64,000 nt of DNA from Helopsaltes ochotensis (GCA_013400155.1 VXBM01000215.1:275240-339239); one strand, 5' to 3'. Shown: positions 39,801 to 48,241, numbered from the stretch's first letter. The notes: a model not told the origin generated them from the letters alone. A program made the numbers and translations.

Positions 39801-42334
39801 GCTGGACTCCATCGAGAGCTGCAGACACTAAAAATAAGAGGAAGGTCTTGTTATGCTTGAGACAACAATTAAAGCATCCCATTTCACTGGAAGCCTCAGC
39901 TGATGTGAGCTCTTCTCAGCCATGCTGTGCTCTCTGACCTGTGTGGGATTCCATGGAGAGAGGCTGTCCCGGGGAATGGACACTACTCTCTGGAGGCAGC
40001 ACCAAGAGCTGGGTCAGCAGAGGCCTTTGATGCAGACACAAGCCTTGGTTTTGCAGCAAGCAAAGCCTTCCCTGCAGGGCAGGGCAGCAATGGGCACTGC
40101 TTGGTTCACTGTCCCAGAACCCAGCCTCAGCCAGCTGATGGACATGAAAACCACCCCTGCCTTCAGGGAAAGAGATCTTTGTACATGGGAAGGAAAAGAA
40201 GAAGGAAGGGGATCTCTTTTCAGCTGCTGGTGGGACAATGTCCCCTGAGCAACAGGGAGCCAGGACACAGTGCAGAGCATCCTGCTCAGTGGAGAGGGGG
40301 GACAGAGGCATAGGAGCAGAGGATGTTGGTTTAAGCAGCTTAGACCATTGGTCTTGTCTCCCTCCAGTTGTCTGATGGTTCAGCTGCTCCATTCCCAGAA
40401 CCCAGCAGTGTAAAGACGGGAAAGGGGGAACAAGGACATCATTGAACCACCCAGAGCCAAAACGTGTGTTTGCCAGAAGGAGAGGCAGAAAGAAAGAATT
40501 CCCTGGAGTAATTTCCCTCCTCTGAACAACCTAGAGTTGCCACAGTTGAGTCTTGAGGAATGGGTGTTTAACCTACACAGGCCTGTATTTGTTTTTATGG
40601 GACTGAAGTTCTGAAACTTCAGTTCCGGCCTGGGAAGAGAGCAAGGATTGATTACCTTTAGTGCTAATCTTGTTCAAAAGCATCCCAGCGACGCTCCTTA
40701 GCTATAAAACATTTATTCCACGATGGGAAAGGCAGGCACTGTTGAGCCTTAAGGAACAAATCAGTGCAGTGGAAAAGTAACTCACTGTGAAGGGACAGTG
40801 GGAAGTCCCTTTTGAAGCAGATGTGAGAGGGTTTAGTGCAGAAGCAAAAGACACCTGAAGAAAAAGATTATAATGGAGCTCCAGCTGCTGGTGACTGTGC
40901 AATGCAGGGAAGAGGTCATGTTCCATTTGTAGGAGAGAAAGGGACAAGGCTAACAGGAGGTGGTGGAATTGGAGGAAAAGGAACATTCTAAGAACAGCAT
41001 TCAAATGGAAATACAAAGTTTTCCTCAGCTGCATCACTTTAAACCAAGGAGAGGTTAGAGAAGCTGAGGCACCTGCAAACATTCCAAATCTTTTCCTGGT
41101 GGGGGAGGCAGGGCAACAGCTCCCACAGGCACCACTGAGGCAAGAAGGGTGCAAATTGCACATATTTTGGCAGCCTTGCACATGTGGTCAGAACAGGTTT
41201 GGTGCAGGATCCAGACCAGACCATTGTTTCCCTTCTCCCACTTATTCAAGAATCCAGAAGGTGGCAGAATTCCTAAGCAGGTGCTTTCCTTGTGGAAGAG
41301 AGAGGACAGTGTTCTCCAGGGAGGTGTGGGCTGGTCTCCCCAGCACACAGAGAGGTTCCTGCCTACAGCAGGACAGACCCTTACAGCCTCCCAAGGGTTT
41401 GCTGTGCCTGCATATGGGCCAGCCAAGGGAAAAACACCACAGGAAGGGGTAGACAATTCCTTTCTGGCACATCCATGCTCGGCTATCAAAGGAGTTCACC
41501 TTTTTTGCAGCCCTGTTTAGCACTGAAGAGGAGAGCCATTCCTGTGCTGGCCATTGGAGCACATGCTCCAGCATTTCCCTTGTGAGCAACCTGGCTTTGG
41601 AACAAAAGGAAAAACTTTAATTTCTTGGGAGCCCTGCAAAACTAACCCACAGTATGCTGTGACTGAAGGGAAACATTCTTAAAAACATTATTTCTTGGGA
41701 CTAGGAATGGGCTGAGAGCCCCAGAGCCATATCCTGTGCTGCAAGGCATGGAACCCAACCAGCCTGGATAGTGCAGCTGGAGCTGGGAATTCCCACCAAA
41801 CCTTCTCAGACCATAAATGCTCAATCCTGGATATCAAACTTCAAACTGAGGGAGAGAGGAACATGAAAACGTGGCCACAGTTGTTGACACAGTTGTGTCA
41901 AAACACACCTCAGCCAGAAGGTGCTTTGGACCAGGTGTTTCTGAGCCAAGGCTCCTCTGGGGCCTGGGGCTGTGGTTGGATGGCTTCATTTCTGCACATT
42001 GAGGCTCTGGGAGCTCCAGACAATTGTTACTGAAGCTGGATGGGAGCACAGATCCATGTCTGCTGTCCGAGTACTGATTCCTCCCACCCTCTTCCCATTC
42101 CTCAGGAATCTCCTCCTCGAGGTTCACCTCTCACATCCTACTGCATTTTAACCAGCTGGCTTAGTAACCACTGAAATAACTGCCCTGAAAACCAAAATAC
42201 AGCTTTTTTACAGCTTTTAAAGACACATCTTTTGTCTTTGCAGATCATGTGAAGAAGACTATGACACCGATGAAGTCTTACCTCCCCCTGAAACTGGAGA
42301 CAAGTCAGACAAACTAGTTATCTCAGATCTCTGA
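4768..42334 (+). CDS. PPP2R3A: PPP2R3A spliced coding region, PR130 form (13 coding exons), PP2A B'' subunit alpha
   Basis: This is the genomic span of the PR130 open reading frame. Joining 4768-6708, 19539-19799, 22035-22138, 24590-24692, 26431-26505, 31494-31580, 33778-33934, 34899-34947, 35427-35516, 36547-36722, 37220-37338, 38099-38205 and 42244-42334 gives 3360 nt, or 1119 codons plus TGA, with every intron GT-AG and every phase consistent. The protein matches the human B'' family, whose long form is about 1150 residues. B'' subunits bind the PP2A scaffold A and catalytic C subunits and direct the phosphatase to targets. The long N-terminal part (1-647) is specific to PR130. The shared core (648-1119) carries two EF-hand loops, at about 891-902 (D-T-D-H-D pattern) and 965-976 (D-L-D-G-D-G pattern). 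The start was chosen at the M-A-A-T-Y-R-L sequence, which matches the human start; the reading frame is open 34 codons further upstream, but that part is not family-like. Confidence 0.96.
6709..12603 (+). other. PPP2R3A: PPP2R3A intron between PR130 first coding exon and PR72 first exon
   Basis: This stretch is AT-rich, with a moderately GC-rich patch near 7950-8200. No further exon was recognised. The PR72 promoter should lie in the last few hundred bases. Confidence 0.75.
12166..12203 (+). promoter_or_regulatory. Two MEF2-type sites upstream of the PR72 first exon
   Basis: CTAATTTTAG at 12194-12203 matches the MEF2 consensus YTAWWWWTAR at all ten positions. GTATATTTAG at 12166-12175 matches nine of ten. 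They lie about 400 nt before the PR72 start codon. CANNTG E-boxes occur nearer the exon (CACTTG near 12309, CATCTG at 12581). PR72 is a heart and skeletal muscle form in mammals, so a muscle promoter here is reasonable. Function is inferred. Confidence 0.4.
12604..12735 (+). CDS. PPP2R3A: PPP2R3A alternative first coding exon, PR72 form (44 residues)
   Basis: This exon starts with ATG ATG ATC AAG and encodes M-M-I-K-E-S-S-L-R-R-D-P-D-L at the beginning and F-Q-Q-A-Q at the end. It is nearly identical to the unique 44-residue N terminus that I recall for human PR72. It ends in phase 0 at CAG|GTTTGG, so it splices in frame to the exon at 19539 and gives a 516-residue protein (human PR72 is about 529). 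No acceptor is needed because it is a first exon driven by an internal promoter. PR72 is the heart and skeletal muscle form in mammals. The donor is weaker than the usual GTAAGT, and a long T tract begins 31 nt after the exon. Confidence is high because of the length, frame and sequence match. Confidence 0.93.
12766..12892 (+). repeat. 127-nt poly-T tract with one undetermined base
   Basis: This is an uninterrupted T run except for N at 12854, starting 31 nt after the PR72 first exon. Its true length is uncertain, as long homopolymers are hard to sequence. It gives spurious polyphenylalanine reading frames. Confidence 0.9.
13293..13341 (-). mobile_element. Antisense CR1 3' tail fragment
   Basis: AATAGAATCATTTAG followed by a GGATAAGATCCTGAAGATCA-like stretch matches the reverse complement of avian CR1 3' ends, recalled from the family. 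It is truncated. Confidence 0.6.
14900..15115. repeat. Degenerate copy of an ancient avian/reptilian dispersed repeat
   Basis: Blocks such as GGCCCAAAACTGG, CAGCCTCACTAGTG, GGCATCATTTGCCTT and GCAGGCTCATGCTCAGCC follow, in order, a dispersed repeat that I recall from chicken and reptile genomes. I am not sure whether its class is CR1 or LTR. Confidence 0.45.
19539..19799 (+). CDS. PPP2R3A: PPP2R3A shared exon (PR130 residues 648-734)
   Basis: The acceptor is ATTTTCAG|GCT and the donor AAG|GTAACC; the exon has 87 codons with phase 0 at both ends. This is the first exon common to PR130 and PR72. It opens with a Pro/Ser/Thr-rich linker that differs from human, then enters the conserved B'' core at I-N-I-P-R-F-Y-F-P and ends at E-M-G-K-I-A-K. 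A CR1 retroposon tail starts just 8 nt into the following intron, and the reading frame stays open through it for 13 codons, so an unspliced transcript would add repeat-derived residues. Confidence 0.95.
19800..22034 (+). other. PPP2R3A: PPP2R3A intron
   Basis: It starts with a CR1 tail at 19808; the rest shows no gene or clear repeat. Confidence 0.8.
19808..19857 (+). mobile_element. CR1 3' tail 8 nt inside the intron
   Basis: The stretch GATGGGCTTGGAGGTC then TTTTCCAACTTTAATG and ATTCTGTGATTCTAT is a typical CR1 3' end, including the short terminal repeats. Only the last 50 nt of the element are present (5' truncation). It begins 8 nt after the GT of the donor. Confidence 0.75.
22035..22138 (+). 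CDS. PPP2R3A: PPP2R3A shared exon (C-G-C-P-L-Y-W-K-A-P block)
   Basis: The acceptor is CTTGCAG|ATC and the donor AGAAA|GTGAGT. The exon is 104 nt, entering in phase 0 and leaving in phase 2. It encodes the highly conserved C-G-C-P-L-Y-W-K-A-P and S-F-V-S-M-W-R segments of the B'' core, close to the human sequence. The lysine at PR130 residue 769 is completed by the first base of the next exon. Confidence 0.95.
22139..24589 (+). other. PPP2R3A: PPP2R3A intron
   Basis: A faint copy of an ancient repeat lies near 23075-23240. Nothing else was recognised. Confidence 0.75.
23075..23240. repeat. Possible ancient dispersed repeat fragment
   Basis: The segment from ATATTTGCAGACTGTGGTCA through ATGTCCCTCTTCTG resembles another part of the same repeat family as at 14900. 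It is very diverged. Confidence 0.3.
24590..24692 (+). CDS. PPP2R3A: PPP2R3A shared exon (H-D-D-A-S block)
   Basis: The acceptor is CCCACAG|A and the donor CTCCAG|GTACTG; the exon is 103 nt and ends in phase 0. It encodes N-C-H-D-D-A-S-R-F followed by L-L-A-K-P and Q-E-D-F-I-P-L-L-Q, matching the human core. The surrounding 200 nt are GC-rich compared with the rest of the intron sequence. Confidence 0.95.
24693..26430 (+). other. PPP2R3A: PPP2R3A intron
   Basis: No gene was recognised. A short T run occurs at about 25181-25193. Confidence 0.8.
26431..26505 (+). CDS. PPP2R3A: PPP2R3A shared exon (25 residues)
   Basis: The acceptor is TGCCTTGCAG|GAT and the donor ACAACG|GTAGGC. The exon is 75 nt in phase 0. 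It encodes D-V-V-E-T-H-P-G-L-T-F-L-K-D-A-P-E-F-H and then S-R-Y-I-T-T, almost unchanged from human. Confidence 0.95.
29265..29326 (+). mobile_element. CR1 3' tail fragment
   Basis: The run TTTGACTCCATGATCCTTGT, then CCCCTTCCAACTCGAGAT and a GGGTCTATGG end, matches sense CR1 3' ends. How far the element extends upstream is unclear. Confidence 0.6.
30015..30110. repeat. Ancient amniote dispersed repeat fragment
   Basis: The stretch AAAGGATCATTGTGATTACC, then TAGTCTGACCTCTTGTG and ACACAGGCCACA, matches a repeat that I recall as common in turtle and crocodile genomes. Its class is uncertain. Confidence 0.45.
31494..31580 (+). CDS. PPP2R3A: PPP2R3A shared exon (29 residues)
   Basis: The acceptor is TGTTGCAG|GTT and the donor CTGCAA|GTACGT; the exon is 87 nt in phase 0. 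It encodes V-I-Q-R-I-F-Y-T-V-N-R-S-W-S-G-K-I-T and then R-K-S-N-F-L-Q. The loop N-R-S-W-S-G-K-I-T has the shape of a degenerate EF-hand but lacks the acidic calcium ligands. The donor has A rather than G at the last exon base. Confidence 0.95.
31581..33777 (+). other. PPP2R3A: PPP2R3A intron
   Basis: Moderately GC-rich at 31600-32030; nothing recognised. Confidence 0.8.
33778..33934 (+). CDS. PPP2R3A: PPP2R3A shared exon carrying the first EF-hand loop
   Basis: The acceptor is CCTTTCAG|ACT and the donor CAAG|GTATGC; the exon is 157 nt, entering in phase 0 and leaving in phase 1. It encodes an acidic E-E-E-D-D stretch, the conserved F-S-Y-E-H-F-Y-V-I-Y-C-K-F-W block, and an EF-hand loop D-T-D-H-D-L-Y-I-S-Q-K-D at PR130 residues 891-902. 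Acidic residues occupy loop positions 1, 3 and 5, with Asp at position 12, so calcium binding is plausible. Confidence 0.95.
33935..34898 (+). other. PPP2R3A: PPP2R3A intron
   Basis: No gene or repeat was recognised. Confidence 0.85.
34899..34947 (+). CDS. PPP2R3A: PPP2R3A shared exon (short, 49 nt)
   Basis: The acceptor is TTTCCAG|CT and the donor GTGAG|GTGAGG; the exon enters in phase 1 and leaves in phase 2. It encodes A-L-S-N-R-I-I-E-R-I-F-S-G-A-V-V, the helix that follows the first EF-hand loop and matches human. It is the shortest coding exon of the gene. Confidence 0.94.
34948..35426 (+). other. PPP2R3A: PPP2R3A intron (479 nt)
   Basis: Short intron ending in a T-rich polypyrimidine tract; nothing else seen. 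Confidence 0.85.
35427..35516 (+). CDS. PPP2R3A: PPP2R3A shared exon (M-S-Y-A-N-F-V-W block)
   Basis: The acceptor is TCTTCTAG|A and the donor ACAAG|GTGAGA; the exon is 90 nt with phase 2 at both ends. It encodes R-G-T-E-V-Q-K-E-G-R-M-S-Y-A-N-F-V-W-L-L and then S-E-E-D-K-R-S-P-T. A T-rich tract just upstream (35390-35410) forms the polypyrimidine region. Confidence 0.94.
35517..36546 (+). other. PPP2R3A: PPP2R3A intron
   Basis: It contains a 39-bp tandem duplication (35617-35695) and a small inverted repeat at 36121-36147. Confidence 0.85.
35617..35695. repeat. 39-bp tandem duplication
   Basis: GTTGTTAGGAAGAAAA begins at 35626 and again at 35665, and the flanking ACTGGTG blocks repeat with the same spacing. 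Confidence 0.75.
36547..36722 (+). CDS. PPP2R3A: PPP2R3A shared exon carrying the canonical EF-hand
   Basis: The acceptor is CTGTTCCAG|C and the donor GAAG|GTAAGT; the exon is 176 nt, entering in phase 2 and leaving in phase 1. It encodes I-E-Y-W-F-R-C-M followed by the canonical calcium loop D-L-D-G-D-G-V-L-S-M-Y-E (PR130 residues 965-976), then E-E-Q-C-E-R-M-E and L-L-C-Q-M-L-D-L-V-K-P. The loop has all expected oxygen ligands and Glu at position 12. Confidence 0.96.
36723..37219 (+). other. PPP2R3A: PPP2R3A intron (497 nt)
   Basis: No gene or repeat was recognised. Confidence 0.85.
37220..37338 (+). CDS. PPP2R3A: PPP2R3A shared exon (L-K-R-C-R-M-A-H block)
   Basis: The acceptor is TTCTATAG|GA and the donor CAAAAG|GTATCA; the exon is 119 nt, entering in phase 1 and leaving in phase 0. 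It encodes G-R-V-T-L-R-D-L-K-R-C-R-M-A-H and then F-N-L-E-K-Y-L-D-N-E-Q-R-D-P-F-A, matching human. Confidence 0.95.
37339..38098 (+). other. PPP2R3A: PPP2R3A intron (760 nt)
   Basis: A short TTTG microsatellite lies at about 37621-37646. Nothing else was recognised. Confidence 0.85.
38099..38205 (+). CDS. PPP2R3A: PPP2R3A shared exon (acidic, S-D-W-D-R block)
   Basis: The acceptor is CTCTTTAG|GAC and the donor GAGGG|GTGAGC; the exon is 107 nt, entering in phase 0 and leaving in phase 2. It encodes an acidic segment, E-P-S-D-W-D-R-Y-A-A-E-E-Y-E-I-L-V-A-E-E-S. It is markedly more GC-rich than the flanking introns. Confidence 0.95.
39135..39164. repeat. Perfect 15-bp tandem duplication
   Basis: CATTAAAGCTTCATG occurs twice back to back. 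Confidence 0.9.
39601..39690. repeat. Dispersed repeat, copy A of a pair in this window
   Basis: AACCATCATTCAGCA, then CTGTGATTAGCCCTGTCCC and CTCTGGAAGGAAAGTTT, align with the segment at 44941. The family was not identified. Confidence 0.5.
42244..42334 (+). CDS. PPP2R3A: PPP2R3A terminal coding exon (C-terminal 29 residues and stop)
   Basis: The acceptor is TCTTTGCAG|A. Thirty residues (the first a split glycine) are followed by TGA at 42332-42334. The acidic E-D-Y-D-T-D-E motif is shared with human, but the rest is shorter and different, ending V-I-S-D-L. No human-like longer tail is seen in frame. The final three residues S-D-L fit a class I PDZ-ligand pattern. An extra downstream exon used in other transcripts cannot be excluded from the sequence. 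Confidence 0.92.
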
Positions 42335-42625
42335 GCATAGAGAAGTGGAAGACTGCCCATCTTTCAAACTGGATAGCATTCAGTCCCAAGGCACTTGGAG
42401 GTTTTCCTTAAATCCATCATTGAAACAATGTGCTTTATTTTGTACACTGAAACTTGAGACCCCTTTTTGTCTTCCTGTGTAATTGCAATAAGGTAATTTC
42501 TATGAAAAGGCTTTTTACAATGTGTTATTGTGCACACTCACTGAAAATGGTGATTGCACCTTTTTTCATTTATATATAAATTGTTATGTCCCCAGATGTG
42601 CAATAAATGCCAGCATCTAATGATT
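42335..42625 (+). other. PPP2R3A: PPP2R3A 3' untranslated region (short form)
   Basis: This AT-rich stretch after the stop contains AATAAA at 42602-42607 and a T/G-rich run after about 42640, as expected for cleavage near 42620-42630. The exact end is inferred. Confidence 0.65.
42602..42607 (+). terminator. Polyadenylation signal AATAAA for PPP2R3A
   Basis: This is a canonical hexamer 268 nt after the PPP2R3A stop, and the first one on this strand after the stop. Confidence 0.7.
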
Positions 42626-44940
42626 ACCTGTAACAGCTGCATGCAACATCTGTAGTTTCTCTGTCCTGTGCCACTCAGTCCCCTTGGCTTTATACCAGGA
42701 TGACAAAAGAGCTGCCAAATTAACTTTAAAGTGTGTCTAGAAATCTTTTAAAACAGGTCATAGTGAAGTTCTTTTTTTCCTTTGTGTCCTGGAAACAAAG
42801 GGAACGTGTCTGTGCATGGGGAGAGTGGAGTCCCTTTGTGCTTTGCCCCAAGCTCTTACCCTGGCTGCTGGACTGTTCCTCTGCTGTGAAGCTGTGAGCA
42901 GTGTCAGCACTACAGCACGTCACCTTCTCTAGGAAGTTGAGGTAGAGTTACCTGTTCTAGTCCATGTCCCCTCCTGTGCTGATCTGCCGGAGTTTTGTCT
43001 GTTTAGATTTCTACTTTGCAGAAGTGTTTTGGAGAGTATTTACAGCAAAAATGGATCTCTGCTGTTCAGCTACTGTGTTGAGACTGCTGTGCCTAGTGTG
43101 CACCACTTCCGTCCATTCCTGTGTTCTCCTCCTCTCCTGTAGCCTTCTTTAACCTCTAGCCAAGTGACTAAGCTGAGATAATGAAGAAAAAAAAAATCTC
43201 CTCTTTTAACTAGTAAAGGAATTAGTCTGTATTATTGCCAAAATTAATTTTTCTCCCAGGCTCGGGGAGGAAATGCTGTAACTAATTAATTCCTGTTTTA
43301 AGTGCAAAATTAAACCAACTTTCCCCTCTACAATCAATACCTCTGCTCTCAGCACACAGTGCTGCTGCAGCTGTCCCTCCTGGCCAGCAGGAACTGTCTG
43401 TGGTTCAGCACAGAGGTGATTAGAACAAATTCTTAATTGTAGCCCTCGTATATGCACAAGCAGGTCTGGTCCTTTCCTTCTGAGCAGACAGGTGTGAGCC
43501 CTCCCAGCTGTGCCCAGTCTGTATCGCTGGGTTGCTGTGTGTGCACTCGATCTCCTGTTACCTCCCTGGGAGCGCCTCAAGCTCTGCCTCCTGCCAGAAT
43601 TCCCGGGAGATGCCTGGCCTTGTTTCCAGCAGGGCCCTGCTGCCCTCCCTGGAGGCAGAGCACACCGGGCAGTGGAGAACTCGTGTCCCTGTGGACAGGA
43701 CGGGACAGGATCCCTGCGGTGCCTCCAGGGGTCAGTATCCAAATGAGGAATGGGCTGATCACTCCCGTGCTGTCAGGGCTTTTCCAGGAGCCTCTGAAAT
43801 CTGCTACTGCCCAGGGAGATGTGCTGCTGCCTCCCTGGGGTCAGAACTCTCCTACGATCAAACTTGGGAAGAGAGGAAGGTTTCAGTTGAACTGACCAGA
43901 TGTGTACACATCTCCCAGGATCCTGGACTTGGTATTTGGGAACCTTCTGGATGCCCACATTGGTAGCAAAGGCCCTGCCAGGTGCCCTGCATCCCATAGT
44001 AAGATGAAGCAGGGAGCACCCTGACCAGACCAAGACAAGCCCCTGGAATGCAGTAAGCACACGGTGTCTGGATCCCTTCTCCATCACTGCCATAACCTCG
44101 AAGGGAAAACCTTCCCTGGGGGTGATTCCACAAATGCCCAAATGCAGGACCACCAAGAAACTGCAGCACTGGACACAGGATGGAGGTCCCAGAGCTGCTG
44201 CCTGTAACCAGCTCCAGCCACGTTTTTCTGAGAAGAACCTGGGCACAGCAGTTCACCCTTCCCCCACTGCCATGGTCCAGAGGGGCCTTTCAGTTTGATG
44301 TCCCTTTACATCTCTCCAAAGACTAAAATTCCTCAAAAGGAACAAGAACCTGACCCCGCTCTAGGCTGAAATGGAACCCTCATAGTCCTCCAGCAGCAGC
44401 ACCAGCTTTGAACTCCAGCAGCAGCAGTACTGCAATGTCTCCTTTGCCAGTTCTGGAAAGCCTCAGTCACCCACCACTTCAGGGTCTTTCTAATCTGCCT
44501 TTTGCAGAGAGCCTTTTAATTCAACCCAGTCCTGAATTCAGGTTCCCACCTCACACCACACCAGCCTGAACTGGTGCCTTTCTTTGCAGAAATCAGAACC
44601 CAGAGTCTGGTAAAACTCAGCAGCTGCCTTCCCAAGGTTTGGTACAATAAATGGAGATGGGAAGCTGATAGCTGCTCTGCTGAGCCCAAACCCAGCCCCT
44701 CTCTCCAGCCAACAGACATTCAGTACTGCTACAACACCAGAGTGAATCCAAAACAAATCCATGCTTTCTGGTAGGTCAACACAAGCTAATCCAACCCCCC
44801 CACTTTACAGCAAATGTTTTGCATTCTGTGTGAATAGAAGGACAAGCTGCAGAAGCCACTGCTACCGTGATGGCAGCACAAAATCTGCAGTAATATTCCA
44901 GGAATGGAAATCCATTCTCTGTCCCTAAAGTACTTGGAAA

Positions 44941-45045
44941 TAACCACAATTCAGCAGGCACACATGCATTAATAGAGGATGTGTTCTACACCCCATCTGT
45001 GACTTAGCCCTGTCCCCAGCTGCTCTGGATGGAAGGTTTGTAACT
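44941..45045. repeat. Dispersed repeat, copy B of a pair in this window
   Basis: AACCACAATTCAGCA, then CTGTGACTTAGCCCTGTCCC and CTCTGGATGGAAGGTTT, align with 39601-39690, with about 15 extra bases in the middle. Confidence 0.5.
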
Positions 45046-47349
45046 GCAGGATTTAAGCGAGGTAAATTTGGGAACTCCTGTCCTACTACTTTGCTTTTTC
45101 CTGGGATAGTCCAGGGTGCTTGTGTCCAGCCAGCAGAGTTGCTTAGCTGCTGTGAAGCAGCCCTGGAATCCCTGCCCAAAAGATTTGTAGGAGTCCCTGG
45201 GCTCTGGCTCTGCCTCCTGCCTGTCAGTGCCACTTCAGATGTTGCATCCTTGGAAGGACAGATCCTGCATTTTTCAGTGCACATCCAGCTCATACTGAAG
45301 GCTTTTTCCTTACAAGTAGCCAGAAAAGTGAGTAAAATTCAGTTTTGCATGATAAAAATGTGATTGTTCTTATTTGTTCTCTCTAGTCTGCTTTTGTCTA
45401 GCAAAATGAAGCCCACTTCTTACAAACCCCTTGATTTTTACTATTGTATCACAAATATTTCCTCTCTGCAGTACTAAGATGGGAGGTATGGCTCAGTATT
45501 ACTGCTGGAATGGTACTAGTTGGAGTTTTTCTTTCTTTCTTCTAAAATCACAGTAGTACTTGCTGCATCCCAGTTTTTGGCAGTGAACCCTGGGCACTGC
45601 TCCAGCTCCCCTCCTGCCTGTGAGGGGCAAGTGCTGCAGAACAGACATGGACAGTAAAAAAGGGATTCCAAAGCCTTCCTGCTCTCCTGAATCAAAGATT
45701 TAATGAAGCTGACTCAAAACAGAAACTCTAACCAAGGTACTGGGCTTAGTTTCTGAAACAAAATAGTCCTGAAAGACCAACACTAAGTTCACTGAACTAT
45801 CATTGTAACAGTATGGATTTGGAGTCTCTAGATCAGTATCTTAGGTCTATGCAAACAAAACTGAACCTCAGTGACGAGCATGAGCTACTGTAAGAAAAAC
45901 ATAAACAGAGCTTCCCCTTGTGTGCTCATCTTCTCACTGTATCCCTGGCGGAGGGGGTTAGAAACTGAATATTTAATAATAATAATAAAGGTTCTCATAC
46001 TTTGTAAAAGTAGTTTTGGAGACATTTTGTGGTGGCATGGTTTGATCTTTGTATTTTTACTTTATATTTTCTTCTTTTTTGGCAAATAAAGGACTTTTGA
46101 ATTTAAAAAGGAAAACCTCTCTTGGTGGTGGAGTCGAGTGTTACTGCTCACTTCATCTCCAGCTGCTGTGCCAAACTCTCCTTCGCTGCTGTGGTGAGCT
46201 CACACCACCCAGGGCTCTGCAAGCAAATGCCTTCCAAAGCCAGAAGTCCAGGCTTTCTTCTCAAAAATACTGGGATTAAAGTAATCTGACCACTTACCTC
46301 CCTCACATCTGTGTCCTCAATGTGGAGCACTGTCCCTGTGATGACTTACCAAAACCCCCAACTCCCTCATTTTAACCTGTCCTGAAAAAAACCAAAGAGA
46401 TATCTCCTGGATCATTTGCAAGTGGAATGAACAAGACAAAAAAAAAAAAAAAAGATGAAAAAGGGAAAACCAGTACTGCCTTTTCTACTTTACCTATAGG
46501 CAAATGCTCAAGCAGAGTCGGTGTGTTGCTCTTGTATTGCTTCACCAAGAGGTGCCTAAATCTGTCTATAGAACAGTCATCTTTGGTGAGTTTCTTTAGG
46601 GTAGCAGAAGCACTTCAATTTCTAAACTTCAATAGTTAAGACCAAAGATCTGCCTCTGATGTTCTTGGTAGTACTGGAAACAGCATCACCTACCTTTCAG
46701 AGGGGATTTCCTCAGCTGTGCCACACACTTGGAACGATCCTTACAAAGGTGCTTGTTTGTATCCTTTTAGTTCTCCAATACAGCAATCAAAAATTCTTTT
46801 CTAACTGATTTGTACAGAATTTAAATCAGAATTATCTGGGGAGGGGGTGCTTCTTGCATGCAGTAAAAGGAGTTCTGTGCTGAGTGATGCCAAAACCTCT
46901 GCAGCATCCCTGTGCCACAGCTGTGGGATCTGTTCCTTGAAACTCTGGGAGTTTCACTGAGGGAGCAGCTCCCTGCTGTGCCAGCAGTACCTGCCTCGGC
47001 AAACAGGCTTTTCGGGTTTGTTTCCCTCTAACTCTGCAGGTTCTTCTGCCACCACCAAACGCTGGGGCTCGCAGGGGCAGCCCCGGGCTGTGCTGAAGGG
47101 GAGCCTCTGTGCAGGAGGCAGCTGTTCCCTGCCACCTCCACTCCTGGGAATGTTTTCGGCTCCCATGCAAGGGAAGAACATCTGCAGGGAGAGGCTGCTG
47201 TGCCCCCAGTGCCCCTGGCTCCGCACCGTGGTCAGACAAGCCAGGGAGCGAGAACAGCTCCTGCTGGGAGAGCCGCAAGGTAACACAGCCAGGGGTTAAT
47301 TTTTTGTCTCCCCATCCCCCCGTCCTCTGGGATTTAATCCCAACCCCTG

Positions 47350-47545
47350 ATTTATCACAGAACCGTTAAGGGTGGAAAAGACCCCCATGATCACCAAATC
47401 CAACCTTTGACAAAGCTCCACCCTGCCCTCTAAGCCCTATCACCAACAGCCACACTGACTTGTGCGTTTGAATGGTTTTGAACGTGTCCCAGTGTGTGAT
47501 ACCTGGGAAGAGCCTTTCCACTCCACATGGAAGAGTAGAGGGCTT
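47350..47545 (-). mobile_element. Antisense CR1 3' region
   Basis: The segment beginning TTATCACAGAACCGTTAAGG, then GGAAAAGACC, ATCACCAAATCCAACC and a later GTCCCAGTGTGTGATA, follows the reverse complement of passerine CR1 3' ends. It is diverged and 5'-truncated. Confidence 0.65.
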
Positions 47546-48241
47546 CTCCTCCTTGTTCAGAACTGTGTTCAGAGCTGGATGGTCAGAAGCACTGGATTCT
47601 GTACCACTACACATGACCATGAACTGCTGCTTTTTCTTTTTGACTGCTCTACAAATTACAGGGTTTTGATAAAGTTTGGCAGTTAATCCCTGCCTTAAGG
47701 GGATTGGGAAGAAAACTGGAATATCCCACACTTCCTCTATAAGGAATCCCCAAGCAGCTCCCTCTGTGCTAATGCTGAGAACAGCTCCTGGATCCAGAGC
47801 CCCGCAGGAGGAAGGCCGGGACTTCCCAGCTGGGGCCCGGCTGGAGCTGAAAGGATCACGGAGCTGCTCCCCACCAGCGACTCTCCCGTTCCTCGGGATG
47901 GGCAGCAGGGACGAGTCCCTCCTGGGCTGTGCTGGACCGCGCTCTCACCCTGCTCTCTGCCCAAGCCAAGGCAGGAAAGCCCCACAGCAGGAAGCTGCTG
48001 GGGAAGGAATGCTTTCCCAACTGGAGCTGCTGGAATTCCTGTCAGCACCAAGATGAGATCCTTTCCATTACTCAGCTCACGAACAACTAGCCAGGAGGGC
48101 AAGGAAACCAAACCAAGCCAATCCTAATTTAAACAATTAGGGAATTAATCATCAACACACTAAGTAGTATTTAGACAGTGAGTTCAACATATGCCACACT
48201 GATGCCTTCAGCGGTTGCAAAATAGAATTAGAAAACTAACA

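Larger units (their letters stand above)
38206..42243 (+). other. PPP2R3A: PPP2R3A last intron
   Basis: It contains a 15-bp tandem duplication at 39135 and one copy of a local dispersed repeat at 39601. No extra coding exon was recognised. Confidence 0.75.
42636..48224. other. Intergenic region between convergent PPP2R3A and MSL2
   Basis: No gene was recognised on either strand. It contains repeat copy B (44941), an antisense CR1 (47350), a poly-A run near 46436-46453, and a GC-rich stretch at about 46900-48060. Confidence 0.6.

Noticed and set aside
47018..47299. Cys-containing 93-codon frame between the genes
   Set aside because: It looked briefly like a small zinc-binding exon, but ligand spacing fits no known family and both strands are open because of GC content.
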